Part shown: piece after piece, positions 23,176 to 30,872 of the stretch
Numbering within the stretch: position 1 is the stretch's first letter
Layout: every line of letters starts with the position of its first letter
Source: an uncultured Rhodospirillaceae bacterium
Lineage (GTDB): Bacteria > Pseudomonadota > Alphaproteobacteria > Rhodospirillales > Magnetospirillaceae
DNA: 55,394 nt
NCBI GenBank assembly: GCA_937887565.1
Contig: CALABS010000067.1
Location: forward strand, 1-55,394
Direction of reading: 5' to 3'
Notes under the pieces: model-generated
Seen by the model: only the letters and a program-made list of their open reading frames with translations
What the model was told of the DNA's origin: nothing
Databases searched by the model: none
Position numbers and translations under genes: made by a program

Positions 23176-24840
23176 TCAGTGCGCCACCGGCGCCTCGGCC
23201 CCGAGACCGGTCTCGGAGCGGATGAGCTGGTAGCGGTAGGCCTCCTTGTCCGTGACCGCCCGGGCCGACTTGTCGGTCACCGAGAACAGCCAGATGGACA
23301 CGAAAGCGATGGTCATCGAGAACAGCGCGTAGTGCTCGTAGGGGAAGATCGGCGCCGGATTCTTCAGCACGCCGACCCACACCGCCGGGCCCAGCACCAC
23401 GCAGGCCACCGCCGACACCAGGCCCAGGAAGCCGCCGATGAAGGCGCCCCGGGTGGTCAGGCCCTTCCAGAAGATGGACAGGAACAGCACCGGGAAATTC
23501 ACCGACGCCGCCAGGCCGAAGGCCAGCGACACCATGAAGGCGATGTTCTGGTTCTCGAACAGCAGGCCCAGCACGATGGCCAGCACGCCCAGGGTCAGCA
23601 CCGCGATGCGGCCGACCAGCATTTCCTCGCGCTCGGTGGCGTGGCCCTTCTTGATCACCCGGGCGTAGAGGTCGTGTGACACCGCCGAGGCGCCGGCCAG
23701 GGCCAGGCCCGACACCACCGCCAGGATGGTGGCGAAGGCCACCGCCGAGATGAAGCCCAGGAACACGTCGCCGCCCACCGCCTTGGACAGGTGGATGGCC
23801 GCCATGTTGCCGCCGCCGACGATCTTGCCGGTGGCGTCCAGATAGGCCGGATTGGTGCCGACGATGGTGATGGCGGTGAAGCCGATCATCACGGCCAGGA
23901 TGAAGAAGTAGCCGATGAAGCCGGTGGCGTAGAACACCGACTTGCGGGCCGCCTTGGCGTCGGGGACGGTGAAGAAGCGCATCAGGATGTGCGGCAGGCC
24001 GGCCGGGCCGCACATCAGCGCCAGCGACAGCGAAATGGCGGTGATGGGGTCCGAGATGGATGCGGACGGCGACAGGATGTCGGTGCCGGCCTTGTGGTTC
24101 TCGACCGCCTTGGCGATGACCGTCTCGGGGCTGAAGCCGAACTGGACCATGGCCATGCCGACCAGGATGGTGCAGCCGCCCAGCAGCAGGCAGGCCTTGA
24201 TGATCTGCACCCAGGTGGTGGCGAGCATGCCGCCGAAGGTGACGTAGAGCATCATCAGCACGCCGACCAGGACCACCGCGTAGGCGTATTCCAGCCCGAA
24301 CAGCAGCTGGATCAGCTTGCCGGCGCCGACCATCTGCGCGATGAGGTAGAACACCACCACCGCCAGGGCGCCCGACGCCGCCAGCGAGCGGATCGGCGTT
24401 TGCTCCAGGCGGTAGGACGCCACGTCGGCGAAGGTGTACTTGCCCAGGTTGCGCAGCCGCTCGGCGATCATGAACAGGATCAGCGGCCAGCCGACCGTCC
24501 AGCCGGCGGTGTAGAACACGCCGTCCACGCCCTTGCCGAACACCATGCCCGACACGCCCAGGAAGGCGGCGGCCGACATGTAGTCGCCGGCGATGGCGAG
24601 GCCGTTCTGGAAGCCGGTGATGCCGCCGCCGGCGGTGTAGAAGTCGCTGGCCGACCGCGTGCGCTTGGAGGCCCAGTAGGTGATGCCGAGCGTGCCGACC
24701 ACGAAGATCAGGAACATGACGATGGCCATCACGTTCACCGACTGCTTCTCGACCTCGCCCTCGATGGCGCCGCCGCCGGCCAGGGCGACGGCGGGGGCGA
24801 AGGCCGCCAGGGCGGCGGCGAGCGGGACCAGGCGGCTCAT
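23176..24840 (-). CDS. actP: Acetate permease (cation/acetate symporter, SSS family)
   Basis: A 554-residue sodium:solute symporter with a cleavable-looking N-terminal segment (LAAFAPAVALAGGG) and about 13 membrane helices. Family marks include the RSASDFYTAGGGITGFQNGLAIAGDYMSAAAFLG loop of ActP, YTAGWTVGWPLILF, GGMLATTWVQIIKA and CGPAGLPHILMRFF, and the late YQLIRSETGLGAE ending. It takes up acetate and related short-chain carboxylates with cations. Co-transcribed with the upstream DUF485 gene (4-bp overlap), the standard yjcH-actP pair. No acetyl-CoA synthetase gene is present here. Confidence 0.95.
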   Translation of the reverse strand: MSRLVPLAAALAAFAPAVALAGGGAIEGEVEKQSVNVMAIVMFLIFVVGTLGITYWASKRTRSASDFYTAGGGITGFQNGLAIAGDYMSAAAFLGVSGMVFGKGVDGVFYTAGWTVGWPLILFMIAERLRNLGKYTFADVASYRLEQTPIRSLAASGALAVVVFYLIAQMVGAGKLIQLLFGLEYAYAVVLVGVLMMLYVTFGGMLATTWVQIIKACLLLGGCTILVGMAMVQFGFSPETVIAKAVENHKAGTDILSPSASISDPITAISLSLALMCGPAGLPHILMRFFTVPDAKAARKSVFYATGFIGYFFILAVMIGFTAITIVGTNPAYLDATGKIVGGGNMAAIHLSKAVGGDVFLGFISAVAFATILAVVSGLALAGASAVSHDLYARVIKKGHATEREEMLVGRIAVLTLGVLAIVLGLLFENQNIAFMVSLAFGLAASVNFPVLFLSIFWKGLTTRGAFIGGFLGLVSAVACVVLGPAVWVGVLKNPAPIFPYEHYALFSMTIAFVSIWLFSVTDKSARAVTDKEAYRYQLIRSETGLGAEAPVAH

Positions 24841-25148
24841 CGGGTGGCCTCCTCGATGATGGCGCGGTTCATGGCGTCGAACTCGCGGTTGGCGCGGGAC
24901 ACGTAGACGCCGGTCATCAGGAAGGCGAAGGCCTGGATGGCGAAGCCCGCCGCCAGCCCGACCGGCCAGGTCAGGCCCTCGGCCAGGGGCGACGAGAACA
25001 GCCCCGGGGTCAGCGACGCCACCATCACGAAGCTGTAGTAGACGCCCAGGACGATGAAGGACAGCACCAGGGCGAAGCGGTTGCGCTTGCGGCAAAGCTC
25101 CTGGAACCGAGGGTGGTTCACCACCCTCTCGTAGGTTTGTTCGGACAC
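24837..25148 (-). CDS. DUF485 membrane protein (YjcH-like), partner of actP
   Basis: A 103-residue protein with two membrane helices (FALVLSFIVLGVYYSFVMVA and TWPVGLAAGFAIQAFAFLMT) and a conserved N-terminal signature VNHPRFQELCRKRNRFAL. It sits directly upstream of acetate permease genes across proteobacteria and probably assists ActP; the mechanism is not known. I chose the GTG at 25148 because the family begins a few residues before the VVNHPRF signature. The stop overlaps the actP start. Confidence 0.88.
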   Translation of the reverse strand: MSEQTYERVVNHPRFQELCRKRNRFALVLSFIVLGVYYSFVMVASLTPGLFSSPLAEGLTWPVGLAAGFAIQAFAFLMTGVYVSRANREFDAMNRAIIEEATR

Positions 25149-25176
25149 GGTTCGACCCCCTCTGGCCGGTTGCGAA

Positions 25177-25189
25177 TGCAAAAATTGCA
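25177..25189. promoter_or_regulatory. Inverted repeat upstream of DUF485-actP
   Basis: TGCAA-AAA-TTGCA forms perfect 5-bp arms 29 nt upstream of the DUF485 start. It resembles the TTGCAA/TTTGCAAA elements bound by ScfR-family regulators of acetate and short acyl-CoA metabolism (established for RamB and related proteins). Function here is inferred. Confidence 0.3.
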
Positions 25190-25275
25190 GGGGCAATACC
25201 TCAAAAGGGTGGGTCTGGGGAAGAGGGAATCGTAGAAGGGAATTGCGCCGAAGGCGCGGAAACGGCAATGAAACA

Positions 25276-25297
25276 CGCCAATCCCGCGGGATTGGCG
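25276..25297. repeat. Perfect 22-bp palindrome upstream of the actP operon
   Basis: CGCCAATCCCG and CGGGATTGGCG are contiguous, spacer-free exact complements. It lies about 130 nt upstream of the DUF485 start and 54 nt downstream of the hydrolase stop. It may be an operator or part of a hairpin terminator for the hydrolase, but there is no clear T tract. Confidence 0.6.
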
Positions 25298-25350
25298 GAA
25301 TTTTCTTGCCCCGCCCGCCAGGGTGGGGTGGCCGGGCGGGGCGGTTGGGG

Positions 25351-26487
25351 TCAGGCCAGGGCGGGGTTGTCGACCGGGTTGGGCTCGTTGAGGGCGATCC
25401 GGTCGGCGGCGGCGAGCGGGGTGGCCGGCACCGGGCAGGGGGGGATGTAACGCGAGGGCGTCACGGTCGTCGGCAGGCCGGCGAACCACTCCGGCGCCAG
25501 CATCGGCCCGCCCAGCAGGTCGGCGATCAGCTTGCGATTGCCGGGCTGGCGGTAATAGGCCCAATGACGCCCGCGTCCGCCGACCGGCTCGCCCGACACC
25601 GGATAGCCGCGCGCGGCCATGCCGTCCCGAAACACGCTGGAATCCAGTTGCAGATCCAGCCAGCGCGGCCCGTGGCCGGGCAGGCCCTGCAGGCCGATCA
25701 CCTTGCTCTCCGGGCTGCCGTTGCGGCGGTAGGGGTGACACATGGGCTCGCCGCCCAGGCCCAGGACTTCGTCGTCGCGGTTGACCAGATTGAAGACCTG
25801 GCAGCGCGCCTGCCCCATGGCGGCGTCGGCATCGCAGCAGAACTGGGCGCCGCCCAGCAGCACCGCCCGGCGGACGGCGTCGGCGCGGCCGTTGGCGGCC
25901 AGGATGCGCAGCGCCTGCGTGCTGGTGCGGGTGCCCAGGCTGTGGGCCAGCAGGTCGACGGTGGCGCCGGCATCGGTCAGGGTGGCGATGACCGTCGCCA
26001 GCGCCCGCGCCGCCAGCGGCGCCAAGTCGAGGACGGGATACTGATAGGGGTTGCTCCAGCCGGCGTCGCCATACTGGAAGAAGTCGCCGATGGAGGTCCA
26101 GGCGAAGGCGACGCAACGGGCGCCCTCGCCGTCCGGCTGGATCATGGGCAGCCAGCTCTCGGGCTGGTCGGGCGGGCCGAACACCAGGGTGTAGGGATCG
26201 TCGCCGGGATTGCCCCGCTGGTCGACGGTGGGGTCGAAATCGAATCCGTGCACCATCACCACCGCGGCCTGCCCCGCCAGCCCGGCGGCCCAATCGCCGG
26301 CCAGGGCGGCGAGGGCGGCCGAGGCCGGGGCCAGCGGCGGACCCGCCGCGTTGATGTCGAACCCGGCGCGCGGAAAGCCCTGCAACGGCCGGGTGTCGTC
26401 CAACCGGTGGAGTTCATCCGTGGCCGCCTGCCATTGCGAATCGGCGGGGGCGCGGGTGTGGCGCGCCTTCCAGACGAATTTGAGCAT
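25351..26487 (-). CDS. Alpha/beta hydrolase of unknown substrate (DUF900-like)
   Basis: A 378-residue enzyme. After a 70-residue lead it shows the oxyanion strand AAVVMVHGFDFDP, then a long acidic insertion, and the nucleophile elbow VDLLAHSLGTRTSTQALRIL (Ser in HSLG). LNLVNRDDEVLG-type text (here VFNLVNRDDEVLGLGGE) supplies a candidate Asp, and late His residues lie in GRGRHWAYYRQPGN. There is no signal peptide. The closest memory match is cytosolic DUF900/DUF726 esterase-like proteins, which suggests an ester or lipid substrate but does not prove it. It is monocistronic. Confidence 0.75.
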   Translation of the reverse strand: MLKFVWKARHTRAPADSQWQAATDELHRLDDTRPLQGFPRAGFDINAAGPPLAPASAALAALAGDWAAGLAGQAAVVMVHGFDFDPTVDQRGNPGDDPYTLVFGPPDQPESWLPMIQPDGEGARCVAFAWTSIGDFFQYGDAGWSNPYQYPVLDLAPLAARALATVIATLTDAGATVDLLAHSLGTRTSTQALRILAANGRADAVRRAVLLGGAQFCCDADAAMGQARCQVFNLVNRDDEVLGLGGEPMCHPYRRNGSPESKVIGLQGLPGHGPRWLDLQLDSSVFRDGMAARGYPVSGEPVGGRGRHWAYYRQPGNRKLIADLLGGPMLAPEWFAGLPTTVTPSRYIPPCPVPATPLAAADRIALNEPNPVDNPALA

Positions 26488-26562
26488 AGCCCCCCTCGAT
26501 GCGTGCGACCGAGGATAGGGCCGCCAACGGGGGAATGAAAGCCTTTCCGGTGCCGTTCATAC

Positions 26563-26616
26563 CATATCCCGGTGCTCGGAACCGATCACCGGCGCTCCCG
26601 ATCGGCGGGTGCATCC
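26563..26616. repeat. Palindromic dispersed repeat, copy A
   Basis: About 54 nt beginning catatcccggtgctcggaac, containing CCGGTGCTCGG-AA-CCGATCACCGG (a near-perfect palindrome) and a second hairpin (GCGCTCCCGATCGGCGGGTGC). It recurs as copy B at 28451-28503 in the same orientation. The surrounding 26488-26849 holds no gene I can support. Confidence 0.65.
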
Positions 26617-26849
26617 ACCCAGAACACTTGCCTCCCGCGGTATAAGCCGCGCGGCTCCGCCCCACCGACGAGGCGAGTCATGTTCCGTCCGGAGCCCGAC
26701 GGCGCCCCAGGGGTTGACCCTCGGCAGGCGGACGGAGTCCGAGTCCTCCTCCGGACAGGGCATCGGGCAGCGAGAGTCCGCCGCGCGCCTTGCGGAATAG
26801 GTCGCGGCCTTGTTCGCCGAGCAAGGGTTATGGCCCAAGGAATGCGATC

Positions 26850-27149
26850 GTGCGTCCTTTGTCGATAGTCGTCGTCTTGGCCGTCGCGGTGCTGTGCGGC
26901 GTGGCAAACCTTTACGCCCCGCAAAGCGCGCGCGGTGACTATCCTGTCGATTGGGACCTGGGTACGCGGGAATTCAGCGGCTTGATTCCCTTTGAAGTCA
27001 CGATGGAGGAAAAGGTGTTGCTGACGGCCGGCCGCCTGGGAGGTGACCGCGGGGACGGTTCGGGAGCGGTCGCGGGCTCGGCCTGGCCCGATTGCAGCGC
27101 CTCGGACTTTCTCCAGTTCGGCGCGCTTGCCGAGCGGGGTGACGAATGA
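26850..27149 (+). CDS. Possible small exported orphan protein
   Basis: A 99-residue frame from GTG at 26850, preceded by CAAGGAATGCGATC. It begins VRPLSIVVVLAVAVLCGVAN, a good signal-peptide-like hydrophobic start ending near QSARG, followed by a hydrophilic Gly/Asp-rich region (REFSGLIPFEVTMEEKVLLT) and a C-terminal DFLQFGALAERGDE. I recognise no family. It lies inside the accessory patch between two repeat copies, and the coding potential is uncertain. The next 250 nt up to the GT25 gene show only a 7-bp inverted repeat (27367-27390). Confidence 0.4.
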   Translation: MRPLSIVVVLAVAVLCGVANLYAPQSARGDYPVDWDLGTREFSGLIPFEVTMEEKVLLTAGRLGGDRGDGSGAVAGSAWPDCSASDFLQFGALAERGDE

Positions 27150-27401
27150 GTCGTCGCCGGCTTGGCAGGAGCCTTCCATCCGGTCGGGCACTCTTCCTGA
27201 AGCTTGGTCGGAAATCCACCTGCTTACATATGGCCATGCTTCACGATTTCCCTGACGTCGCGCACGCGGAGATCGCGCGGATGCCAAGGAGGCAGGCCGC
27301 CGCCACGCCGTGAATGCTCTCGATGCCTGAAGGGATTCCTTGAATTACAGCGCATGACGAGAGAGAAGACCGTTGATGAGTTTACGGTCTAGGCTGACGC
27401 C

Positions 27402-28166
27402 ATGAGTACCCTCGAGTCCTGTCGCGTCATCAGCCTGCGCCACCGTGCCGAGCGGCGCGAGACGTTCCTGCGCCGCAACGGCGGCAAGGTGGGTTTCGCC
27501 TTCGCCGAGGCGGTGGACGGGCAAAACCTCGATCGGGCACGGCTGGAGGCCGACCGGCTAGTGGCGACCGGGACCGACGCCTTCACGCCAGGGGCGCTGG
27601 GCTGCGCGCTTTCCCACCGGGCGGCATGGCAGGACTGCGTCGCCTCGGCGCGGCCATTGGTGGTGATGGAGGACGACATTTGCCTGGCAGCCAATTTCCG
27701 GCCCGAGGCGGAAGCGGCGCTGGCGGTGGCCGGGCACTGCGACATCCTCTGGTTCGGCTACAACCTCGACCTGCCGCTGGCGGTGCATCTGGCCGCCGGG
27801 GTACCGGCGCTGGTGCGGCCGACCGACGCGGCGACCGCCGGCGATGCCTGGCTGGAGTCCTTCGCCACCGTCCAGGGGTTTGCACCGCCACGAGTGGCGG
27901 TGCTGCGGCCCGCGTTGCTGTGGGGGCTGCCGGCCTACGCGGTCACCCCCGCCGGAGCGGCCCGGCTGCTGGCCGGATGCTTCCCGCTGCGCGCGCACGA
28001 ATTGGCGGTGCCGGGCGGGCGGGCGCCGTCGCGGGGAATTGACGGGGCGGTCATGGCACTGGTCCAGGCCGGCGCGGTGACCGCCGCCTGCTGCTTCCCT
28101 CCCATCGCCCTTTCGGCCAACGACCAGTCCGACACCGAGGGCGCGGCCAAACGTCGACGTACTTGA
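27402..28166 (+). CDS. Glycosyltransferase family 25 (LPS-type)
   Basis: A 254-residue member of the GT25 group, which adds a sugar to lipooligosaccharide core. Signatures are the N-terminal CRVISLRHRAERRETFLRRN, GALGCALSHRAAWQDC and the metal-binding VVMEDDICLA, with a mid-protein LWGLPAYAVTPAGAARLL typical of the family. No membrane segment is visible. Absence of neighbouring LPS genes and its position between two repeat copies hint that it was acquired on its own. A 7-bp inverted repeat (agaccgt/acggtct) ends 11 nt before the ATG. Confidence 0.85.
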   Translation: MSTLESCRVISLRHRAERRETFLRRNGGKVGFAFAEAVDGQNLDRARLEADRLVATGTDAFTPGALGCALSHRAAWQDCVASARPLVVMEDDICLAANFRPEAEAALAVAGHCDILWFGYNLDLPLAVHLAAGVPALVRPTDAATAGDAWLESFATVQGFAPPRVAVLRPALLWGLPAYAVTPAGAARLLAGCFPLRAHELAVPGGRAPSRGIDGAVMALVQAGAVTAACCFPPIALSANDQSDTEGAAKRRRT

Positions 28167-28210
28167 CCGAAGCCAAGGCGGGCTCCGCCCCGCCGGCCCA
28201 CCCTGGAACC

Positions 28211-28447
28211 ATGACACCGACCGCTCTCCTGTCTCTGTCCGGGGTCGCCATCATGGCAGCGGCCGGACTGTCCGCAGCTCTGGCCGTGCTGATCGGCGCC
28301 CTGCTATGGCTGGGCGTGCCGCTGCCGTTGGAGCCGCCACTGCCACCGCAGACCCTGGTGGTAGGCGGCATGTTCCTGGCGGTGCCGGTCGCCATGCTGG
28401 GCTATGGCATGGTGTGGGCGGCCGGCTGGTTCCGGATCCACCGCTAA
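28211..28447 (+). CDS. Possible small two-span membrane protein
   Basis: A 78-residue frame from ATG 28211. Two hydrophobic stretches (VAIMAAAGLSAALAVLIGAL and VVGGMFLAVPVAMLGYGMVW) are separated by a Pro-rich loop, ending WFRIHR. A longer frame begins at a TTG at 28163 without a better ribosome site. It starts just after the GT25 gene and could be co-transcribed. No family is recognised. Confidence 0.45.
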   Translation: MTPTALLSLSGVAIMAAAGLSAALAVLIGALLWLGVPLPLEPPLPPQTLVVGGMFLAVPVAMLGYGMVWAAGWFRIHR

Positions 28448-28450
28448 TCC

Positions 28451-28503
28451 CACATCCCGGTAATCGGAACCGATCACCGGCGCCCTGATCGGCGGGCGCA
28501 TCC
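28451..28503. repeat. Palindromic dispersed repeat, copy B
   Basis: Direct repeat of copy A (26563-26616), beginning cacatcccggtaatcggaac, about 85-90% identical by eye. It retains CCGGTAATCGGAACCGATCA followed by CCGG, with ten of twelve mirrored pairs. It marks the right border of the GT25 block. The 28504-28744 stretch contains no supportable gene. Confidence 0.65.
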
Positions 28504-28744
28504 CTCCGATGCCTGCCTTCCGCTGGGCGGGAAGATATCCGGTTTGCGCACTCGGCTGAGCTGAAGGCCGCCGACGCGGCGCCAAGTCGCCTGCGGTTCG
28601 CTCGGCCACCAGTCGGGCCGTCACGACGGCAATCGTGATGTCCGGTTCCGCCGCACCCACCGGCAACAACCAGGCCCGATCCGGCTTCGTCTTCGATGGC
28701 CTCCTGCGGTCGTGTCCCCACGTGTGGTGTAGCAGCGCTCGTGC

Positions 28745-28933
28745 ATGAAGCGGACCCCCGATTTCGACGCCCGCATCTACAAGAAGCGCAACCTCGTCGA
28801 GCGCGCCATCAACGAACTCAAGCACTTCCGCCGCATCGCCACCCGATACGACCGCAAGCCCGCAAACTTCACGGCCTTCCTCTGCCTCGCAACGCTGCCG
28901 GTGTGGCTGCCGCTGAATGTCGAATCAGCCTAG
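28745..28933 (+). pseudogene. IS5-family transposase, C-terminal fragment
   Basis: The 62-residue frame carries DARIYKKRNLVERAINELKH, then FRRIATRYDRKPANFTAFLC and an LATLPVWL ending. This is the C-terminal signature of IS5/IS427-type DDE transposases (Y-x-x-RNLVER, N-x-K-FRR-ATRYDK-xxNF). The catalytic D residues and the rest of the element are absent. It is a relic next to repeat copy B. Confidence 0.85.
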
Positions 28934-28955
28934 GCTTCATCCGCCCCACGGCTTC

Positions 28956-28984
28956 TTGCCCGCCCGCCCGCTCCGGCCTATAAA
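28956..28984 (+). promoter_or_regulatory. Promoter of hldD
   Basis: TTGCCC (28956-28961), a 17-nt spacer and TATAAA (28979-28984) lie about 30 nt before the hldD ATG. Confidence 0.65.
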
Positions 28985-29014
28985 CGCGGCAGGCCAACAG
29001 GGAGCTGCGCGCGC

Positions 29015-30001
29015 ATGATCGTCGTCACCGGAGGGGCCGGGTTCATCGGCTCGAACATCCTGGCCGCGCTGGAAGCGCGTGGCGCCGGCAAGCTGGTGGT
29101 CTGCGACCGCCTGCGCAGCAACGACAAGTGGCGGAACATCGCCAAGCGCGAGCTGGCCGACATCGTCCACCCCGAGCAGTTGTTCGACTTCCTGGAGGCC
29201 AACCGCAAGCACATCCAGGTGATCTTCCACATGGGCGCCATCTCGGCCACCACCGAGACCGACGCCGACAAGATCGCCGCCAACAACTTCTCGCTCTCGC
29301 TGGCGCTGTGGAAGTGGTGCGCCATGAGCAACGTGCGCTTCATCTACGCTTCCAGCGCCGCCACCTACGGCGACGGCACCGCCGGCTTCGACGACGACTG
29401 GTCCATCGAGCACCTGGCCACGCTGCAGCCGCTCAACGCCTATGGCTGGTCGAAACATCTGTTCGACCGCCGGGTGGCCCGCAAGATCGCCCAGGGGTCG
29501 CGGCGGCCGCCCCAGTTTGCCGGCCTCAAGTTCTTCAACGTCTACGGCCCCAACGAGTATCACAAGGGCGGCCAGATGAGCGTGGTGGCCCAGGTCCATC
29601 CCCACGCCAAGGAGGGCGCCGCCTTCCACCTGTTCCGCAGCCACAACCCCAAATACAAGGACGGCGGCCAGCTCCGGGATTTCATCTGGATCGACGACTG
29701 CATCGACGTGATGATGTGGCTGCTGGACAACCCCCAGGTCAACGGCATCTTCAATGTCGGCACCGGCCAGGCGCGGTCGTTCCTGGACCTGGCCCACGCC
29801 GTCTACAAGGCGGTGGGCAAGGAGCCGAACATCAAGTTCCAGGACACGCCGATCGCCATCCGCGACAAGTATCAGTATTTCACCCAGGCCAACATGGATC
29901 GCCTGCGGGCGGCGGGCTACGACAGGCCCTTCACCTCGCTGGAGGACGGCGTCACCAAATACGTCCGGCACTACCTGGACAAGGCCGACCGCTACAAGTG
30001 A
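29015..30001 (+). CDS. hldD: ADP-L-glycero-D-manno-heptose 6-epimerase
   Basis: A 328-residue extended SDR epimerase that inverts C6 of ADP-heptose for the LPS inner core. It has the nucleotide-binding MIVVTGGAGFIGSNILAALE, HMGAISATTETD, the catalytic YGWSKHLFDRRVA (Y-x-x-x-K), FFNVYGPNEYHKG and DFIWIDDCIDVMMWLL. Length is normal. It is transcribed from the promoter at 28956-28984 and is followed by lgt after a 55-nt gap. Confidence 0.94.
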   Translation: MIVVTGGAGFIGSNILAALEARGAGKLVVCDRLRSNDKWRNIAKRELADIVHPEQLFDFLEANRKHIQVIFHMGAISATTETDADKIAANNFSLSLALWKWCAMSNVRFIYASSAATYGDGTAGFDDDWSIEHLATLQPLNAYGWSKHLFDRRVARKIAQGSRRPPQFAGLKFFNVYGPNEYHKGGQMSVVAQVHPHAKEGAAFHLFRSHNPKYKDGGQLRDFIWIDDCIDVMMWLLDNPQVNGIFNVGTGQARSFLDLAHAVYKAVGKEPNIKFQDTPIAIRDKYQYFTQANMDRLRAAGYDRPFTSLEDGVTKYVRHYLDKADRYK

Positions 30002-30056
30002 GCCCGGCGCCTCGTCGGGGCTCCGGCCGCCGGCGAGGGCAGACAAGGAGGCCCCC

Positions 30057-30872
30057 GTGACGCTTGCCCTCGCCTACCCGCATATCGATCCGATCGCCCT
30101 CGCCATCGGCCCCTTCGCCATCCGCTGGTACGCCATCGCCTACATCGCCGGCTTGATCCTGGGCTGGCAGTACATCAAGTGGCTGGTGCGCCGGCCGCCC
30201 CACGCCATGCGCGAGATCGACGTCGACGACTTCCTGGTGTGGGCGACCCTGGGCGTGGTGCTGGGCGGCCGGCTGGGCTACGTGCTGTTCTACAAGCCGG
30301 GCTACTATCTGGCCCATCCGCTGGAGATCTTCGCCCTGTGGCAAGGCGGCATGGCCTTCCACGGCGGCGCGCTGGGCGTGATCGTGGCCATCATCCTGTT
30401 CTCGCGCCGGCGCGGGCTGAACCTGCTGGCGGTGGGCGACGTGGTCACCTGCGCGGTGCCCATCGGCCTGTTCTTCGGCCGCATCGCCAATTTCATCAAC
30501 GGCGAGCTGTTCGGCCGCGTCGCCACCGACGTGCCGTGGGCGATGATCTTCCCCGGCGGCGGCCCCGATCCGCGCCATCCCAGCCAGCTCTACGAGGCGG
30601 TCCTGGAGGGGCTGGTGCTGTTCGTCGTCCTGCATCTGCTGTGGCGGGTGCGCCCCATCCGCGACCGCAAGGGCACCCTGGCCGGAGTGTTCCTGATGGG
30701 ATACGGCGCCGCCCGCATCACCGCCGAGTTCTTCCGCCAGCCCGACGCCCATCTCGGCTTCCTGTGGGGCGGCGCCACCATGGGCCAGCTGCTGTCGATC
30801 CCCCTACTCGTGGCCGGCGCCGGGGTCATATGGTGGGCGGGACGTCCCTCCAGCGCCGCACGGTGCCGATGA
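30057..30872 (+). CDS. lgt: Prolipoprotein diacylglyceryl transferase
   Basis: A 271-residue polytopic inner-membrane enzyme that adds diacylglycerol to the lipobox Cys of prolipoproteins. Around seven membrane helices are visible. Lgt marks include IRWYAIAYIAGLILGW, GGMAFHGGALGVI (with the essential His-Gly-Gly), GRIANFINGELFGR, and HPSQLYEAVLEG. GTG 30057 follows an AAGGAGG box. Its stop overlaps the start of the MidA-like methyltransferase. Confidence 0.95.
   Translation: MTLALAYPHIDPIALAIGPFAIRWYAIAYIAGLILGWQYIKWLVRRPPHAMREIDVDDFLVWATLGVVLGGRLGYVLFYKPGYYLAHPLEIFALWQGGMAFHGGALGVIVAIILFSRRRGLNLLAVGDVVTCAVPIGLFFGRIANFINGELFGRVATDVPWAMIFPGGGPDPRHPSQLYEAVLEGLVLFVVLHLLWRVRPIRDRKGTLAGVFLMGYGAARITAEFFRQPDAHLGFLWGGATMGQLLSIPLLVAGAGVIWWAGRPSSAARCR

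Noticed and set aside
25276..25310. Possible sigma-54 promoter (TGGCGTG...TTGC on the minus strand) near actP
   Set aside because: The spacing between GG and GC is one nt too long for the invariant -24/-12 geometry.
28504..28744. Minus-strand frame containing a WLLPVGAAEPDITIAVVTARL stretch
   Set aside because: Only a short protein-like stretch is seen, without start, stop context or a family match. It may be a decayed fragment but is too weak to annotate.
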